From NCBI RefSeq assembly GCF_024679095.1, contig NC_066516.1, forward strand, positions 19,841,535 through 19,905,534: a stretch of 64,000 nt of DNA, read 5' to 3'. The stretch's first letter is position 1. Every line of letters begins with the position of its first letter. The DNA is from Eriocheir sinensis (taxonomy: Eukaryota; Arthropoda; Malacostraca; Decapoda; Varunidae). This document shows, piece by piece, positions 53,161-64,000 of the stretch. Position numbers and translations under genes: made by a program. The notes beneath the pieces are model-generated. The model worked only from the letters and a program-made list of their open reading frames with translations. It had not been told where the DNA came from and did no database searches.

Positions 53161-53231
53161 TTTATTAAATTCCTCATGTTTCCATTCCAATTACTTTTAC
53201 CTGGCAACTTGCACCGTACTCTCACTAACAG

Positions 53232-53375
53232 ATAAAATAGATATAGTGGATGTAGCCATTAACACCCTAAAGTTGTTAATTGGAAGTTAGAAGGGGACGG
53301 GATCTGGCTGGCATGCTGATACTGATGGAACCGATCTCAAGGGAGTGGCCAATAGAGGAAGGGAGAGCTTGTAGC
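53232..53375. repeat. Interspersed repeat family 3, copy 1
   Basis: GATGTAGCCATTAACACCCT, then GGGATCTGGCTGGCATGCTG, ATACTGATGGAACCGATCTC, AAGGGAGTGGCCAATAGAGG. The same word order occurs at 61335-61460. Confidence 0.75.
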
Positions 53376-53464
53376 GCGGCCATCTCTCTCGTATCTCTTC
53401 TTTTCTCCTCTTCCTGTCTTCATATCTCACAATTACAATCCTCTGATAATCGATAGCTTCCACA

Positions 53465-54000
53465 GCGAGAGTGTAACATTTCCTAACTCAACACATTTAC
53501 TTTTTTTTCCTCTCTTCAGCAGCCATGCATTTCCTCCTCCTTGTCTTCTACTTCTTCTCCTCCTCCTCCTCCTCCTCTTCGTCTATGTCCCTCCTCTATT
53601 TGTCCTATACCGGTCCTCTTATCTCACTAATCTGATAAAGGGTAAGTATAAAATTTCCTGAGAACACTCCTTTTTTTTCTCTCTTACTTCGACAGCCATG
53701 CATTTCCTCCTCCTCCTCCTTCTCCTCTTCCTCCTCCTCCTCTTCGTCCATGTCCCGTCGTCCCCCATCAACATTCCTTCTCCTAGATAATAACATTTCC
53801 CAAGTCAGCTCGAATATCCTTCTTCTCCCTGACTTCCACGCCATGATTTTTTTTTCCCTCCCCTCTTCGTCCTTTGCCTCTCCTCTCGCCTTGCATTTTC
53901 ATTCTTCCTTGATTATAACATTTCCCAACTCAACACACATTCCCTTATCCTCGACTTCCATTCCTTTATTTTATTTTTTTAACTTTCTCCTCCCATCCGC
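53465..54000. repeat. Degenerate ~120-175-bp tandem array
   Basis: TAACATTTCC..A.TCAACACA heads at about 53473, 53655, 53790 and 53917. The first two units share CAGCCATGCATTTCCTCCTC and TCCTCTTCGTC.ATGTCCC. Confidence 0.8.
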
Positions 54001-54077
54001 TTCCCTCTCATTCCAATGTAAAAAAAGAAAAAAAGAAAAACGCCGTAGTGACCTAAGACCATGGTGGCGACACAAAC

Positions 54078-54529
<452 letters not shown>

Positions 54530-54531
<2 letters not shown>

Positions 54532-54890
54532 CCCTTCATATCTTTCTCCTCTGGCCCCTTCAATTTCCTTTCTTTCTTTCATTTACCTCCCCTCCCTTTC
54601 CTTCCCTTCAATCTCATCCTTAAACTTCCCTTCCCTTCTCTACCCTTGCCTACCCTCCGCTTCGATCTCTTCTCTTCTCTTCCCTTCCCTTCCTTTCCCT
54701 TCACTCTCCCTCCCTCCATCCTCCGTGACCCGGCCAGACAAAAGGACACCCAATAGGAGGTTGTGGAGGAGAGATATCAAGTTTGCGTTTCCTCCTAGTT
54801 CGTCGCTGGCCAAAACAAGGGGCGAGACGCGGCGAGGGAGGGAGCGAGGGAGGGAGTGGAGGAGCGAGGAGGGAACGGGAAGGGGTAGAT
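54530..54890. other. C/T-rich then mixed sequence
   Basis: CCCTTCC words to 54720, then GC-richer DNA. No gene recognised. Confidence 0.5.
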
Positions 54891-54894
54891 GCAG

Positions 54895-55132
54895 CAATGG
54901 AACAGCAACAGCAAGAACAACAACATCAGCAGCAGCAACAACACTATAACAGTCGGAGAAACTAAAGCAATAACATTCGACGCAAACGAAATATCAACAG
55001 CAAGGTCGTCAACAACAAGAATAGCAACGGCCTAGGAACAACAACAGCAACAGCACCAGAAAATAAGAACAGTACGGTATATCAACAACATCATCATCAA
55101 TAACAGACTCAAGAGCAACAGCAGCAGCGACA
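54895..55132. repeat. (CAA/CAG)n-rich stretch
   Basis: GGAACAGCAACAGCAAGAAC and similar words. A Gln-rich frame of only 60 aa; no evidence of a polyQ protein. Confidence 0.8.
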
Positions 55133-55134
55133 TC

Positions 55135-56130
55135 TAGCGGCTTCCTTACCCTCAAAGCTAAGAAGATAAGAAATTTCAATAGGATTATCTTCGTTATGTG
55201 TTTCTTGTTTTCCTCTTTTGTCACGGCGCGAGAGGAGGGAAAGTAGCGAAAGGTTTGGCTGCAGGACGTGGCCAGACCGAGAGGGAGAAAGAGGAAGAGG
55301 AAAGGGGCGTGGAAGGTGGACGGGCAAGTGGGTAAATTAGCGGTTGGTCTGCTTGTGAGGAGTCCCTGTGCTCGTCTTTGTCTCCGCATGGACCAGCTGG
55401 GAGTCTAAAGTGCCATAATTTCAAAGCCTTTAGTCTAGTAAGTGAAATTCAAACAGTGCCTCCAGTCCGGCCCTCAGCCAGATTACCAGGAAATTATATT
55501 CAGCTTTGCCGCACAGCTGTTCATCCGCCTCTCTCGGCCAGTCGATGAACGGGGATGTATATACCTGGGGAAGCCTGTGCACGGTGAGCTATATCAACCA
55601 GGGTGTCACTATTGGTTCTGTGTTCCCACCATCCGGAAACCTCATTAGTTACGGGAAATAGCGAGGTTTCCTTTCACCCACATGAGTACGGTGAGTCGTG
55701 TTTCCTGCCCAGTCGCCCCTTCTCTAAAGTATACAGCCACACTCAGTTGTCATGAGGAAGGGATGGATCAATTTCTAAGCGGAGGTAACGTCGTGATTCA
55801 TCTCTATAATATTCTACAATGAGCTTCTCTATCCCAGAAGAAGTTTCGCAAATCACTTTATCGGTCTAACCATCCTTTTTAAGTTCTGTAACAAAAGCGA
55901 CATAGAACACAGTCTTTGGCAAGGGTGCAAAACTGCAAACTGAAATGAGAAATCTTTTTAAGCTTTTCTCTAACACAATGAGGAGCAGGCAGAGAAGTTC
56001 AGTTTGTCTTCCTTTGTCTCCAATGCTGTCTGACTTTCAAAGAGTTATCTCTCCCGCAGGAACTTTCTGTAACTTCATTAACTCGTGATTAAGTTGAAAC
56101 GAGCGAGGAAAATTTTGAGACGTCTGGGCG
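55135..56130. other. Unique sequence, nothing recognised
   Basis: About 1 kb of the least repetitive DNA in the window. A 68-aa frame at 55442-55648 has varied composition but no recognised domain, and no supported splice sites. Confidence 0.4.
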
Positions 56131-56139
56131 CTGGGGCTC

Positions 56140-58268
56140 TGTGGCGTGGAGCAGCGCGGCGCGCCATGGCGGGGCGTTGCACGGTGAGGCGTGACGTGTC
56201 GGGGTGTCCAGTGGCGGGGCGTGGCGTGGTGTGGCGAGTGGTGTGGTGTCAAGTGATGTGGCGTGACGTCAAGTGGTGTGGCGTGGTGTCAAGTGGTGTG
56301 GCGTGGTGTCAAGTGGTGTGGTGTGGTGTCAAGTGATGTGGCGTGACGTCAAGTGGTGTGGCGTGGTGTCAAGTGGTGTGGCGTGGCGTCAAGTGGTGTA
56401 GCGTGGTGTCAAGTGGTGTAGCGTGGTGTCAAGTGGTGTAGCGTGGTGTCAAGTGGTGTGGCGTGGTGTCAAGTGGTGTAGCGTGGTGTCAAGTGGTGTA
56501 GCGTGGTGTCAAGTGGTGTAGCGTGGAGTCAAGTGGTGTTGCTTGGCGTCAAGTGGTGGAGCGTGGTGTCAAGTGGTGTGGCGTGGCGTCAAGTGGTGTA
56601 GCGTGGTGTCAAGTGGTGTAGCGTGGTGTCAAGTGGTGTGGCGTGGCGTCAAGTGGTGTAGCGTGGTGTCAAGTGGTGTAGCGTGGTGTCAAGTGGTGTG
56701 GCGTGGCGTCAAGTGGTGTAGCGTGGTGTCAAGTGGTGTAGCGTGGTGTCAAGTGGTGTAGCGTGGTGTCAAGTGGTATGGCGTGGCGTCAAGTGGTGTA
56801 GCGTGGAGACAAGTGGTGTAGCGTGGTGTCTGGTGGTGTAGCGTGGTGTCAAGTGGTATGTCGTGGCGTCAAGTGGTGTAGCGTGGCGTCAAGTGGTATG
56901 GCGTGGCGTCAAGTGGTGTAGCGTGGCGTCAAGTGGTGTAGCGTGGTGTCAAGTGGTATGGCGTGGCGTCAAGTGGTGTAGCGTGGCGTCAAGTGGTATG
57001 GCGTGGCGTCAAGTGGTGTAGCGTGGCGTCAAGTGGTATGGCGTGGCGTCAAGTGGTGTAGCGTGGCGTCAAGTGGTGTAGCGTGGTGTCAAGTGGTGTA
57101 GCGTGGTGTCAAGTGGTATGGCGTGGCGTCAAGTGGTGTAGCGTGGCGTCAAGTGGTGTAGCGTGGTGTCAAGTGGTGTAGCGTGGTGTCAAGTGGTGTA
57201 GCGTGGTGTCAAGTGGTGTGGCGTGGCGTCAAGTGGTGTAGCGTGGTGTCAAGTGGTGTAGCGTGGTGTCAAGTGGTATGGCGTGGCGTCAAGTGGTGTA
57301 GCGTGGCGTCAAGTGGTGTAGCGTGGTGTCAAGTGGTGTAGCGTGGTGTCAAGTGGTGTGGCGTGGCGTCAAGTCGTGTGGCGGTGGCGGTGTAGCGTGG
57401 TGTGGCGGTGGCGTGGCGTCAAGTGGTGGCGGTGTCAAGTGGTGTAGCGTGGTGTCAAGTGGTGTAGCGTGGTATGGCGTGGCGTCAAGTGGTGTAGCGT
57501 GGCGTCAAGTGGTGTAGCGTGGTGTCAAGTGGTGTAGCGTGGTGTCAAGTGGTATGGCGTGGCGTCAAGTGGTGTAGCGTGGCGTCAAGTGGTATGGCGT
57601 GGCGTCAAGTGGTGTAGCGTGGCGTCAAGTGGTGTAGCGTGGTGTCAAGTGGTATGGCGTGGCGTCAAGTGGTATCGCGTGGCGTCAAGTGGTGGCGTGG
57701 TGTCAAGTGGTGTAGCGTGGTGTGGTGTAGCGTGGTGTGGCGGTGGTGTAGCGTGGTGTCAAGTGGTGTAGCGTGTGGTGTGGTGTCAAGTGGTGTAGCG
57801 TGGTGTCAAGTGGTGTAGCGTGGTGTCAAGTGGTGTAGCGTGGCGCCAAGTGGTGTAGCGTGGTGTCAAGTGGTGTAGCGTGGCGTCAAGTGGTGTAGCG
57901 TGGCGTCAAGTGGTGTAGCGTGGTGTCAAGTGGTATGGCGTGGCGTCAAGTGGTGTAGCGTGGCGTCAAGTGGTGTAGCGTGGTGTCAAGTGGTATGGCG
58001 TGGCGTCAAGTGGTGTAGCGTGGCGTCAAGTGGTGTAGCGTGGTGTCAAGTGGTGTAGCGTGGTGTCAAGTGGTGTAGCGTGGCGTCAAGTGGTGTAGCG
58101 TGGCGCCAAGTGGTGTAGTGTGGTGTCAAGTGGTGTAGCGTGGTGTCAAGTGGTGTAGCGTGGTGTCAAGTGGTGTAGCGTGGTGTCAAGTGGTGTAGCG
58201 TGGTGTCAAGTGGTGTAGCGTGGTGTCAAGTGGTGTGGCGTGGCGTCAAGTGGTGTGGTGTGGTGTGG
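56140..58268. repeat. 2.1-kb minisatellite, 20-bp unit, ~90 copies
   Basis: The unit is GCGTGGTGTCAAGTGGTGTA with common variants GTGGCGTC and TGGTATG/TGGTGTG. Phase is constant in three blocks (56235-57374, 57476-57687 and 57786-58262), separated by two irregular GGCGGTGGC-rich junctions. The left edge (56140-56235) is diverged. Open frames (VSSGVAWCQVVWRG repeats) exist only because a 60-bp triple unit contains no stop. Nearly every unit holds TCAAGTGG. Confidence 0.98.
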
Positions 58269-58735
58269 CTTATGGGAGGGGTATAGCCTAACAAAGCGAG
58301 AATCAACAGAGGCCTTCCGGTGAAAAGAACCAGGCAGGCACCAGCGACTTCTTCTCTTCAACAACAACAAGCCACCAACCACAACCACAATAACACCCTC
58401 ACAGCGATAGAATGAAAGGAGAGTACAGGAGCGGCTTCCCTGTGATGACTTTTCCCCTCTGCGCCTCCTCACTCCCCACTCCTGCCCCCGCGTGTAAGGC
58501 TAAGGAAGGTATTGTGTGTGTTGCAGGGTTGGTGTGTTGCATGGGAGAATCACACCGCTCCCTTTTCCCCTTACTTCGGCGGATACGGATGAAGGGAGGA
58601 AGCAAGCCATTGTTAACACATGAATCGACTAACCGCTCTTACTTTTTCTTCCTCCGCGGCGTTTCTCCTTTCCCTTTCGTCTTCATAAATCGGGGCGGGC
58701 GAGTGTTTCGTTCCTCTCTCTATTCGCTGTCGGGG
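58269..58735. other. Unique sequence
   Basis: The plus frame from 58412 runs into the CT repeat. No domain recognised. Confidence 0.4.
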
Positions 58736-58844
<109 letters not shown>

Positions 58845-59039
58845 CCCTGTTCTTCTCTTTCTCCCTCTTTCTCCCTTTCCTTTTCCCCTTCTCTCCATTT
58901 CCAACGCCCTCTCACTCTCGCCCTCTCTTTCCCTCTTCTCATGCTACTACCGTCCTCCTCCTCCTCCTCCTCCTCCTCCTCCTCCTTCTCCTCCTGCCCT
59001 CACGCCTCCCCTGTTATCGCCGCCACAATTCTCACACCT

Positions 59040-59506
59040 GCAATTACCTCTCGGTCGTCCCTGAGTCTCCCTCGCATTCAGACCTTCATCGGATCGGAAA
59101 GGAAAAACAACAGGAAAAACAAAGGAAAAAAATGCTGAGTCGAAGTGGAATACAAAACAAAAAATACATTCGAGGAAGCGTGGCAAGGTCAGACAAAAGC
59201 AGTTGGTAAGACGAGGGAGGGTTTTTTTTCTTCATATCACTTGGAACTAAATGGAAAGAAGATGAGGAGGCGGAAAGATGCTGGTGCTGATGATGCTGAT
59301 GATGATGAGAATTTGAACGGGAAGAGAACGTTGCCGTGCATTACGACTTGAGTTAATGAGTCGCTCCCGGAACCGCTTTCCTTACTCGTGTTACAAATTT
59401 AATGAGAAAAATAGTTTATGGAGTCTTCTGTTATTCCTATTTGTGCGTTCGGTGTGTCTATCAGTGAGAAATATGAAGCACTACGCAATAAAGCCTTTGA
59501 TGATGA

Positions 59507-59540
<34 letters not shown>

Positions 59541-59980
59541 TGGAGTCGATCATATATGCTCTTATACGCTTCTATTCCCTTGATCCGTTTCCCATTCTTA
59601 TGTTCTTATAAAACCCTTAATAATAACAATGATAAATAATGATAGCAATAAATGTAACAATAACAACATCTGATTTAATTATATATGAACGTTTATTTTT
59701 TTGTTGTTGTTTTGCTTCTCTTCCCGTGTTGTTTGGTCCGCTTCCCATAAATCTTGATTGGAACACATCTCATCTGGGCCTCATCTCCACCTCCCCAACC
59801 ATCTCTGCTCCCCACTCCTACCCCCCCACTCCCTCTAACTCTATCTATCTCTTTCTTTCCAACCTTTCGACGGATTCTCCAGCACGAATCCGACGATGTA
59901 ACGCCATTAAGTGTAATTATGAAGGGAATCTGTGGGTGCAAATGGCGCCACGTAATTATGTAAAGCGTGCCTGGATTATT
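59040..59980. other. Mostly unique AT-rich sequence
   Basis: Contains (GAT)n (59286-59310) and (AAC)n (59509-59538). Frames here lack domains. Nothing else seen. Confidence 0.45.
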
Positions 59981-59982
59981 TA

Positions 59983-60000
59983 CTGTGTGTGTTTGTGTGT

Positions 60001-60066
<66 letters not shown>
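59983..60066. repeat. (GT)n microsatellite
   Basis: About 40 units with a few interruptions at the start. Confidence 0.96.
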
Positions 60067-60070
<4 letters not shown>

Positions 60071-60084
60071 TTATGACTTATGTG

Positions 60085-60525
60085 TATCAGTCTGTTCCTC
60101 TGTTTGTCTCTGTCTGTCTCTGTTCCTCTTTCTGCCTCAGTCTCTTTCTCTGTTTATGTCTCTTTGTTTCTGTCTCTCACTCTCTCCATCGATCTGTCTA
60201 TACATCTGTCAATCTATTTATCTATCTATCTCATCTGCACACCTTCAGTCCATCTCCTTAGCTCCAAGCATTTCACATTCCTCCTTCTTTCCCTCCTTTT
60301 CCTTCCTACTTTCCACCTTCCTTCTTCCTCCTTTCTTCCACTTCCTTGAACTCAGACTTCTCACCTTCCTCCTTTCTTCCCTCATTTCTTCCTCGTTAAC
60401 CTTGTTCCTTTATCCTTTATCTTTTCTCCTCCATCTTCGTTTTACCATTATCCTTTTTTTCTCCCTCTCCTCCTGTCTCCTTCCGCCTTCCTTCTTCCGC
60501 CTTCCTCCTGCAGGGCGACAGCACG
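60085..60525. repeat. Pyrimidine-rich with (CTGT)n and (CTAT)n words
   Basis: TGTCTCTGTCTGTCTCTGTT and ATCTATCTATCTCA, then CCTTCC-rich. Confidence 0.75.
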
Positions 60526-60616
60526 ACACACACACCTGAGGCAGAACTAATCACGACAGGTGGATGGGACTACAGGTATTAGGCGTGGAGTGTTTACCTG
60601 GCGGAGAAGCTAAGGT

Positions 60617-61000
60617 GACGACTGACTGACTGACTGACTGGCTGGATGGATGGATGGTTGGGTAGGTGACTGACTGACTGGCTGACTGACTTGGTGGGTG
60701 GCTGGGTAGCTGACTGACTGACTTATTGAATGATTAACTGGTTGACTGAGTGGCTAATTGACTGACTTTTTGACTGACTGCCTGGGTGATTGGATGGGTG
60801 ACTGACTGACTGGCTGACTGACTGACTGACTGATCGGTTGGGTGGCTGTGTGACTAACTAAATGATTGACTGACTGAATGACTGGCTGTCTGGAGGGAGG
60901 GATGGGTGGCTGACTGACTAACTGCATAGCTGGGTGATTGCTGACTGACTGACTGACTGACTGGCAGGGTGGCTGGATGTCTAACTGATTTACTGACTGA

Positions 61001-61031
<31 letters not shown>

Positions 61032-61032
61032 C
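60617..61032. repeat. Degenerate (CTGA)n field then (CT)n
   Basis: CTGACTGACTGACTGGCTGG-type tetramers with GGTTGGGTGG variants over about 390 bp, ending in CT 61005-61032. Higher-order words (GGCTGGATG, GGGTGGCTG) recur irregularly. Confidence 0.93.
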
Positions 61033-61334
61033 CCCCTTTCCTTAATACCAGGTAAATATCACGAGGTTTTTAATTTCTCACTCCCCGTAATAATAATGTA
61101 ATAAAGCCGTACTTACGATAATTGTCATCCCTTAAGAATCTCTCGGCCCGTAAAGGAGAGGTGTGATTAGAAGGGATTGTCGGATTGTAATGCAGCGGTT
61201 GTATTCTTCCAAACTCTCCCTTACTAAGACGTCATTAATTACAATCTCAAAATCAATCGGTAACTTCTTGATTTTGTTTTTGTTTTTTTTTTTTTACCTT
61301 CTTGGCATACTTGCGCCACACCATCTCTGACAGT
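61033..61334. other. Unique AT-rich sequence
   Basis: Nothing recognised. Confidence 0.45.
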
Positions 61335-61460
61335 AGAAATGTCTATGTTGGTTGTAGCTATCGACCCGTAAAAGTGGTTCATATAAAGCGCAAAGGGAAT
61401 GGAGTGTGGCCTGCTGATATTACTGGAGTTGATTTTAAGTTGATGGCCTAGAGTGGAAGA
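61335..61460. repeat. Interspersed repeat family 3, copy 2
   Basis: TTGGTTGTAGCTATCGACCC, GGGAATGGAGTGTGGCCTGC, TGATATTACTGGAGTTGATT, AAGTTGATGGCCTAGAGTGG, parallel to 53232-53375. Confidence 0.7.
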
Positions 61461-61684
61461 ACTTGCATGATGTCGGTAAGCATTATCCACAGAACCGTCA
61501 ATATACTCTTCAATTTAAATGGAAGTCTTTCAAATCACGGGAGGTTGAGTACTTATCAGTCCCTTTTAACCAGACAGACGGGCCGATGAGTACAGTACAG
61601 TGGTGCCCTCTACAGATAAGTACCTTTGAAAGTCCCACGTTGAACTGATATCATAACTAAAATGTATGTTACTGAAGGCTGATT

Positions 61685-62215
61685 TCTTCTTCATCCTTCT
61701 ATTTATCTTTTTCTTCTTCATTTTTCTGCCCTTTGCTTTCCTCGATACCCTCTGTCAATTCGTTTCTTTTTCATCCATCTGTCAATCTTTTCATCTTCAT
61801 CTTTTTGCCCTCTGGTTTCCTCGATACCCTCTGTCAATTCGTTTCTTCTTCATCCTTCTATTTATCTTTCTCTTTGTCATTTTTTTGCCCATTGGTTTCC
61901 TCGATACCCTCTGTCAATTCGTTTCTTCTTCATCCTTCTTGTCAATCTTTTTCATCTTCATCTTGTCTGTTTGTACCTTCTTCATTCTCTTTCCACCTTT
62001 TTTCTCTTCATTCTCTGTCCATTTGTTTCCTCCTTCATATACACTGTCAATTAGCTTCCTCATCATCCTTTGTCTATTTCTTTCCTCTGTCATCCTCTAT
62101 CGGTTTCCTCTTTATCTTCTGTCTATCTTTTTCCTCCATATCCTCCGTCCATCTGTTTCCCCTTCATCCTCTGTCCATCATCTGTCCTGTTTCCTCATCA
62201 ACCTCAGTCCTTGTC
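61685..62215. repeat. ~80-bp tandem array decaying into shorter repeats
   Basis: CTCGATACCCTCTGTCAATT recurs at 61741, 61820 and 61900 (spacing 79-80) with TTTCTTCTTCATCCTTCT. Beyond 61980 CTGTC.AT, TTCCTC and CATCCTC words continue with a period of about 30. Confidence 0.92.
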
Positions 62216-62219
62216 TCTT

Positions 62220-62660
62220 CTTCCTCTGCAGCTGCCATGGCCGACCTCTCCGACGCCCTCGCCAGCCCTCGTCGCCCCCTATAAAGTTGTCCATCTGTTT
62301 CCTCACGCTGACGGCACACCAACACACCAACAGCCGTCCGACCCGTGCTTTCCATCTCCCCCTCCTCCTGATGGAATATATAAGTCTTCCCCTGTCTCCT
62401 TCCGTGCCACTATTTATTTATTTATTTTTTTTTTTTGCGGAGGGTCAGAATACTTCGGTGATTTCGGGAACAAGGGGAGGGTGAGTGCGTAGCTATCCAT
62501 CCATTCACTCCGGTCATGCATGTTTTTTTTTCCTTCCTGTGTACGAGGTTTTGTAATGCTCGAGGGCATGATAAATTAGTGTATAAATTAGTGGTAAATT
62601 AGTGTAGAGATTTAGGGTCTTCCTGCGCGGGTGTGTTCTGGCGGTGGTGGAAAGTGTGTC
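62220..62660. other. Unique sequence
   Basis: Contains one ATG in good context (62237; CTGCAGCTGCCATGG) but the frame ends after 15 codons. No gene called. Confidence 0.4.
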
Positions 62661-62667
62661 TTTGGAT

Positions 62668-62703
<36 letters not shown>

Positions 62704-62874
62704 GAATTCGTTGATGTTGAAGTATGAGGTAATCGTAAAGATATGGTGGTGAAGATAATGGTGGTGGTGGTGATGGTGGTGATGATGATGATGATGATGA
62801 TGAAAGTGATGGAGGAGTAGGAGGAAGAGGAGGAGGAGGAGGAGGAGGAGGAGGAGGAGGAGGAGGAGGAGGAG

Positions 62875-62972
<98 letters not shown>
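62668..62972. repeat. Stacked trinucleotide repeats (AGT, GGT/GAT, AGG, AAT)
   Basis: AGT 62668-62700, GGT/GAT 62755-62805, AGG 62830-62874, AAT 62875-62970. The long Leu/Tyr/Ser/His frames on the minus strand are artefacts. Confidence 0.97.
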
Positions 62973-62973
<1 letters not shown>

Positions 62974-64000
62974 CAACGATCCCCCATAACTCATCTCCGC
63001 CAAGCAGGGAACACCGTAAAGAAGCACGCTACAATAAAGTTTCTAAGCAGCGGCTAATAATGCGGCACAGCAAATTAATGCCGCTGCGGGAACGCGATAA
63101 ATAACTCCGCAGAACTTTATTGCTCCTCACGCGAGTAATGGGGCCGAGGGAGCGGCTCGAAGTAACTCAAGAAATTCCGTTCGCCCTGTTTGCTTTGTAT
63201 CAGCGGCTCCTAACTTTCCCTCGCAGCACGAAACACCGCAGTCCGCCCGTGCAGAGTGGCTTGCTTTTATTGGCTTTATGTTTGGTTTCTTTTTTTTTTC
63301 TCTTACATTTGAAACATTTGAAACATTTATTTATCACCTAATATTTTTCATGGTACATAAATTTATTTGGCATATAGTAGATATTTAGGTTAGCTCTCTT
63401 ATAAGCTAATGCAGGAGGAGACAAACTGACGAAGTGCGAGAGATAAAAAAATATCTTCACCAAGGAACACGTAACGAGGGAGCTCCACGAAAACACAATA
63501 CATGCCATTTCGTCTCCAGAGGCGTTGCGATTTGCTCCTTTCTGTCCTCCTCCCCAAAACTAACGCTCTGTGAGACAACATCATCTTTCCAATCCCGTTG
63601 TTTCGAGTGCCAGACAACTTCCTTTGAAAATTACGTTGAGCAGTCTGTTCTGTCGCTGTCCTCACAAAAACTTCCTACATTACCAGACCTACACTTTTTA
63701 TTTTTATTTATTTTTATTTTCCCTCTTTCTCCACAAACCTAAGCATACTTTCCTCCATTTTCCCTTTAACTTTTTATCCTACTCCAGAATTACTTTGCAG
63801 CAATAGTGTTTGGCGTTCGTGTATAAACTATAATCAAACCATAGCCATAACAGCGACATAAATCTTGGCTAACCCCCTCGTAGGAAGACATAACTGCTCT
63901 TTCTCGGGGGCGTTACCAAAGATTTAAATTCAAACCTCCGGGAAAAACACGTCTCGTACACGCAGAGGAGTGGGTGGCTACTTGCACTTTATATGTCTAC
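62973..64000. other. Unique sequence to the window edge
   Basis: Mixed composition without simple repeats from 62973 to 63280 and 63400 to 64000. No recognised gene. The 102-aa and 88-aa frames around 63400-63740 overlap on opposite strands and have no domain. Confidence 0.4.

Noticed and set aside
56085..57771. Repeated VSSGVAWCQVV peptide frames
   Set aside because: Direct result of the 20-bp minisatellite; frames break at unit variants.
60617..61005. CRISPR-like regular spacing of GACTGACTG
   Set aside because: No conserved repeat/unique spacer structure; it is a degenerate tetranucleotide field in a eukaryotic genome.
62237..62284. Short frame starting ATGGCCGACC after a CTGCAG acceptor-like site
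   Set aside because: Only 15 codons before a stop and no suitable donor before the stop.
62599..63027. Leu-rich 142-aa minus-strand frame resembling a membrane protein
   Set aside because: Encoded by stacked trinucleotide repeats (AGT, AGG, AAT).

Overview
The window looks like gene-poor intergenic (or long-intron) DNA from an arthropod, most likely a decapod crustacean and plausibly a crab. Evidence: very dense microsatellites (AC, AG, AT and trinucleotides, many over 60 bp), interstitial runs of the arthropod telomere motif TTAGG (written TAACC/CCTAA on this strand), remnants of CR1/jockey-like LINEs, PIF/Harbinger and piggyBac-type DNA transposons, a tRNA-derived SINE, and a poly(A)-tailed interspersed repeat whose spurious translations I associate with decapod assemblies. 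The species call is inference. There is no bacterial-style operon, no rRNA, no bona fide tRNA gene and no CRISPR array. No confident host protein-coding gene was found: nearly every long open frame is an artefact of simple repeats.

Layout. 1-6.5 kb: a ~130-bp minisatellite, AC/AG tracts, pyrimidine-rich DNA and a collapsed LINE reverse-transcriptase relic (4.07-4.33 kb). 6.5-14 kb: purine-rich DNA, a 25-bp tandem array (8.83-9.11 kb), an 806-bp Harbinger derivative (9.23-10.04 kb), a 107-151-bp tandem array (10.4-12.26 kb) split by a 587-bp piggyBac-type element at TTAA, then a 220-bp TIR element with a 9-bp target duplication that carries a (TTAGG)n run (12.66-12.88 kb) and a 36-bp array. 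14-20.4 kb: microsatellites, a perfect 50-bp-arm palindrome (17.82-17.93 kb), and a nested structure of direct repeats, inverted arms and a SINE (18.6-19.7 kb). 20.4-26 kb: a LINE 3' relic, a 623-bp Harbinger derivative with TTA duplications, and two copies of a ~185-bp MITE. 26-38 kb: purine/pyrimidine tracts, a SINE splitting a GTCAGTAGGT array, and a third Harbinger fragment (33.45-33.77 kb). 38-42.5 kb: a complete SINE, an ~800-bp satellite-like array with telomere-like motifs in each monomer, and a short foldback element. 42.5-55 kb: several degenerate 90-160-bp tandem arrays repeatedly interrupted by the poly(A)-tailed repeat, plus a glutamate-rich open frame (minus strand, 46.8-47.4 kb). 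55-64 kb: a 2.1-kb array of a 20-bp unit that carries the NK-2 homeodomain core in nearly every copy, a CTGA tetranucleotide field, an 80-bp array and stacked trinucleotide repeats.

The dominant process is repeat turnover: minisatellites expand, and transposons land inside them, sometimes leaving the pre-insertion site readable in neighbouring units. The best candidates for something undescribed are the TIR element carrying telomere repeats, the satellite with telomere-like monomer heads, the 20-bp array, and the E-rich repeat reading frame. None is shown to be functional by sequence alone.
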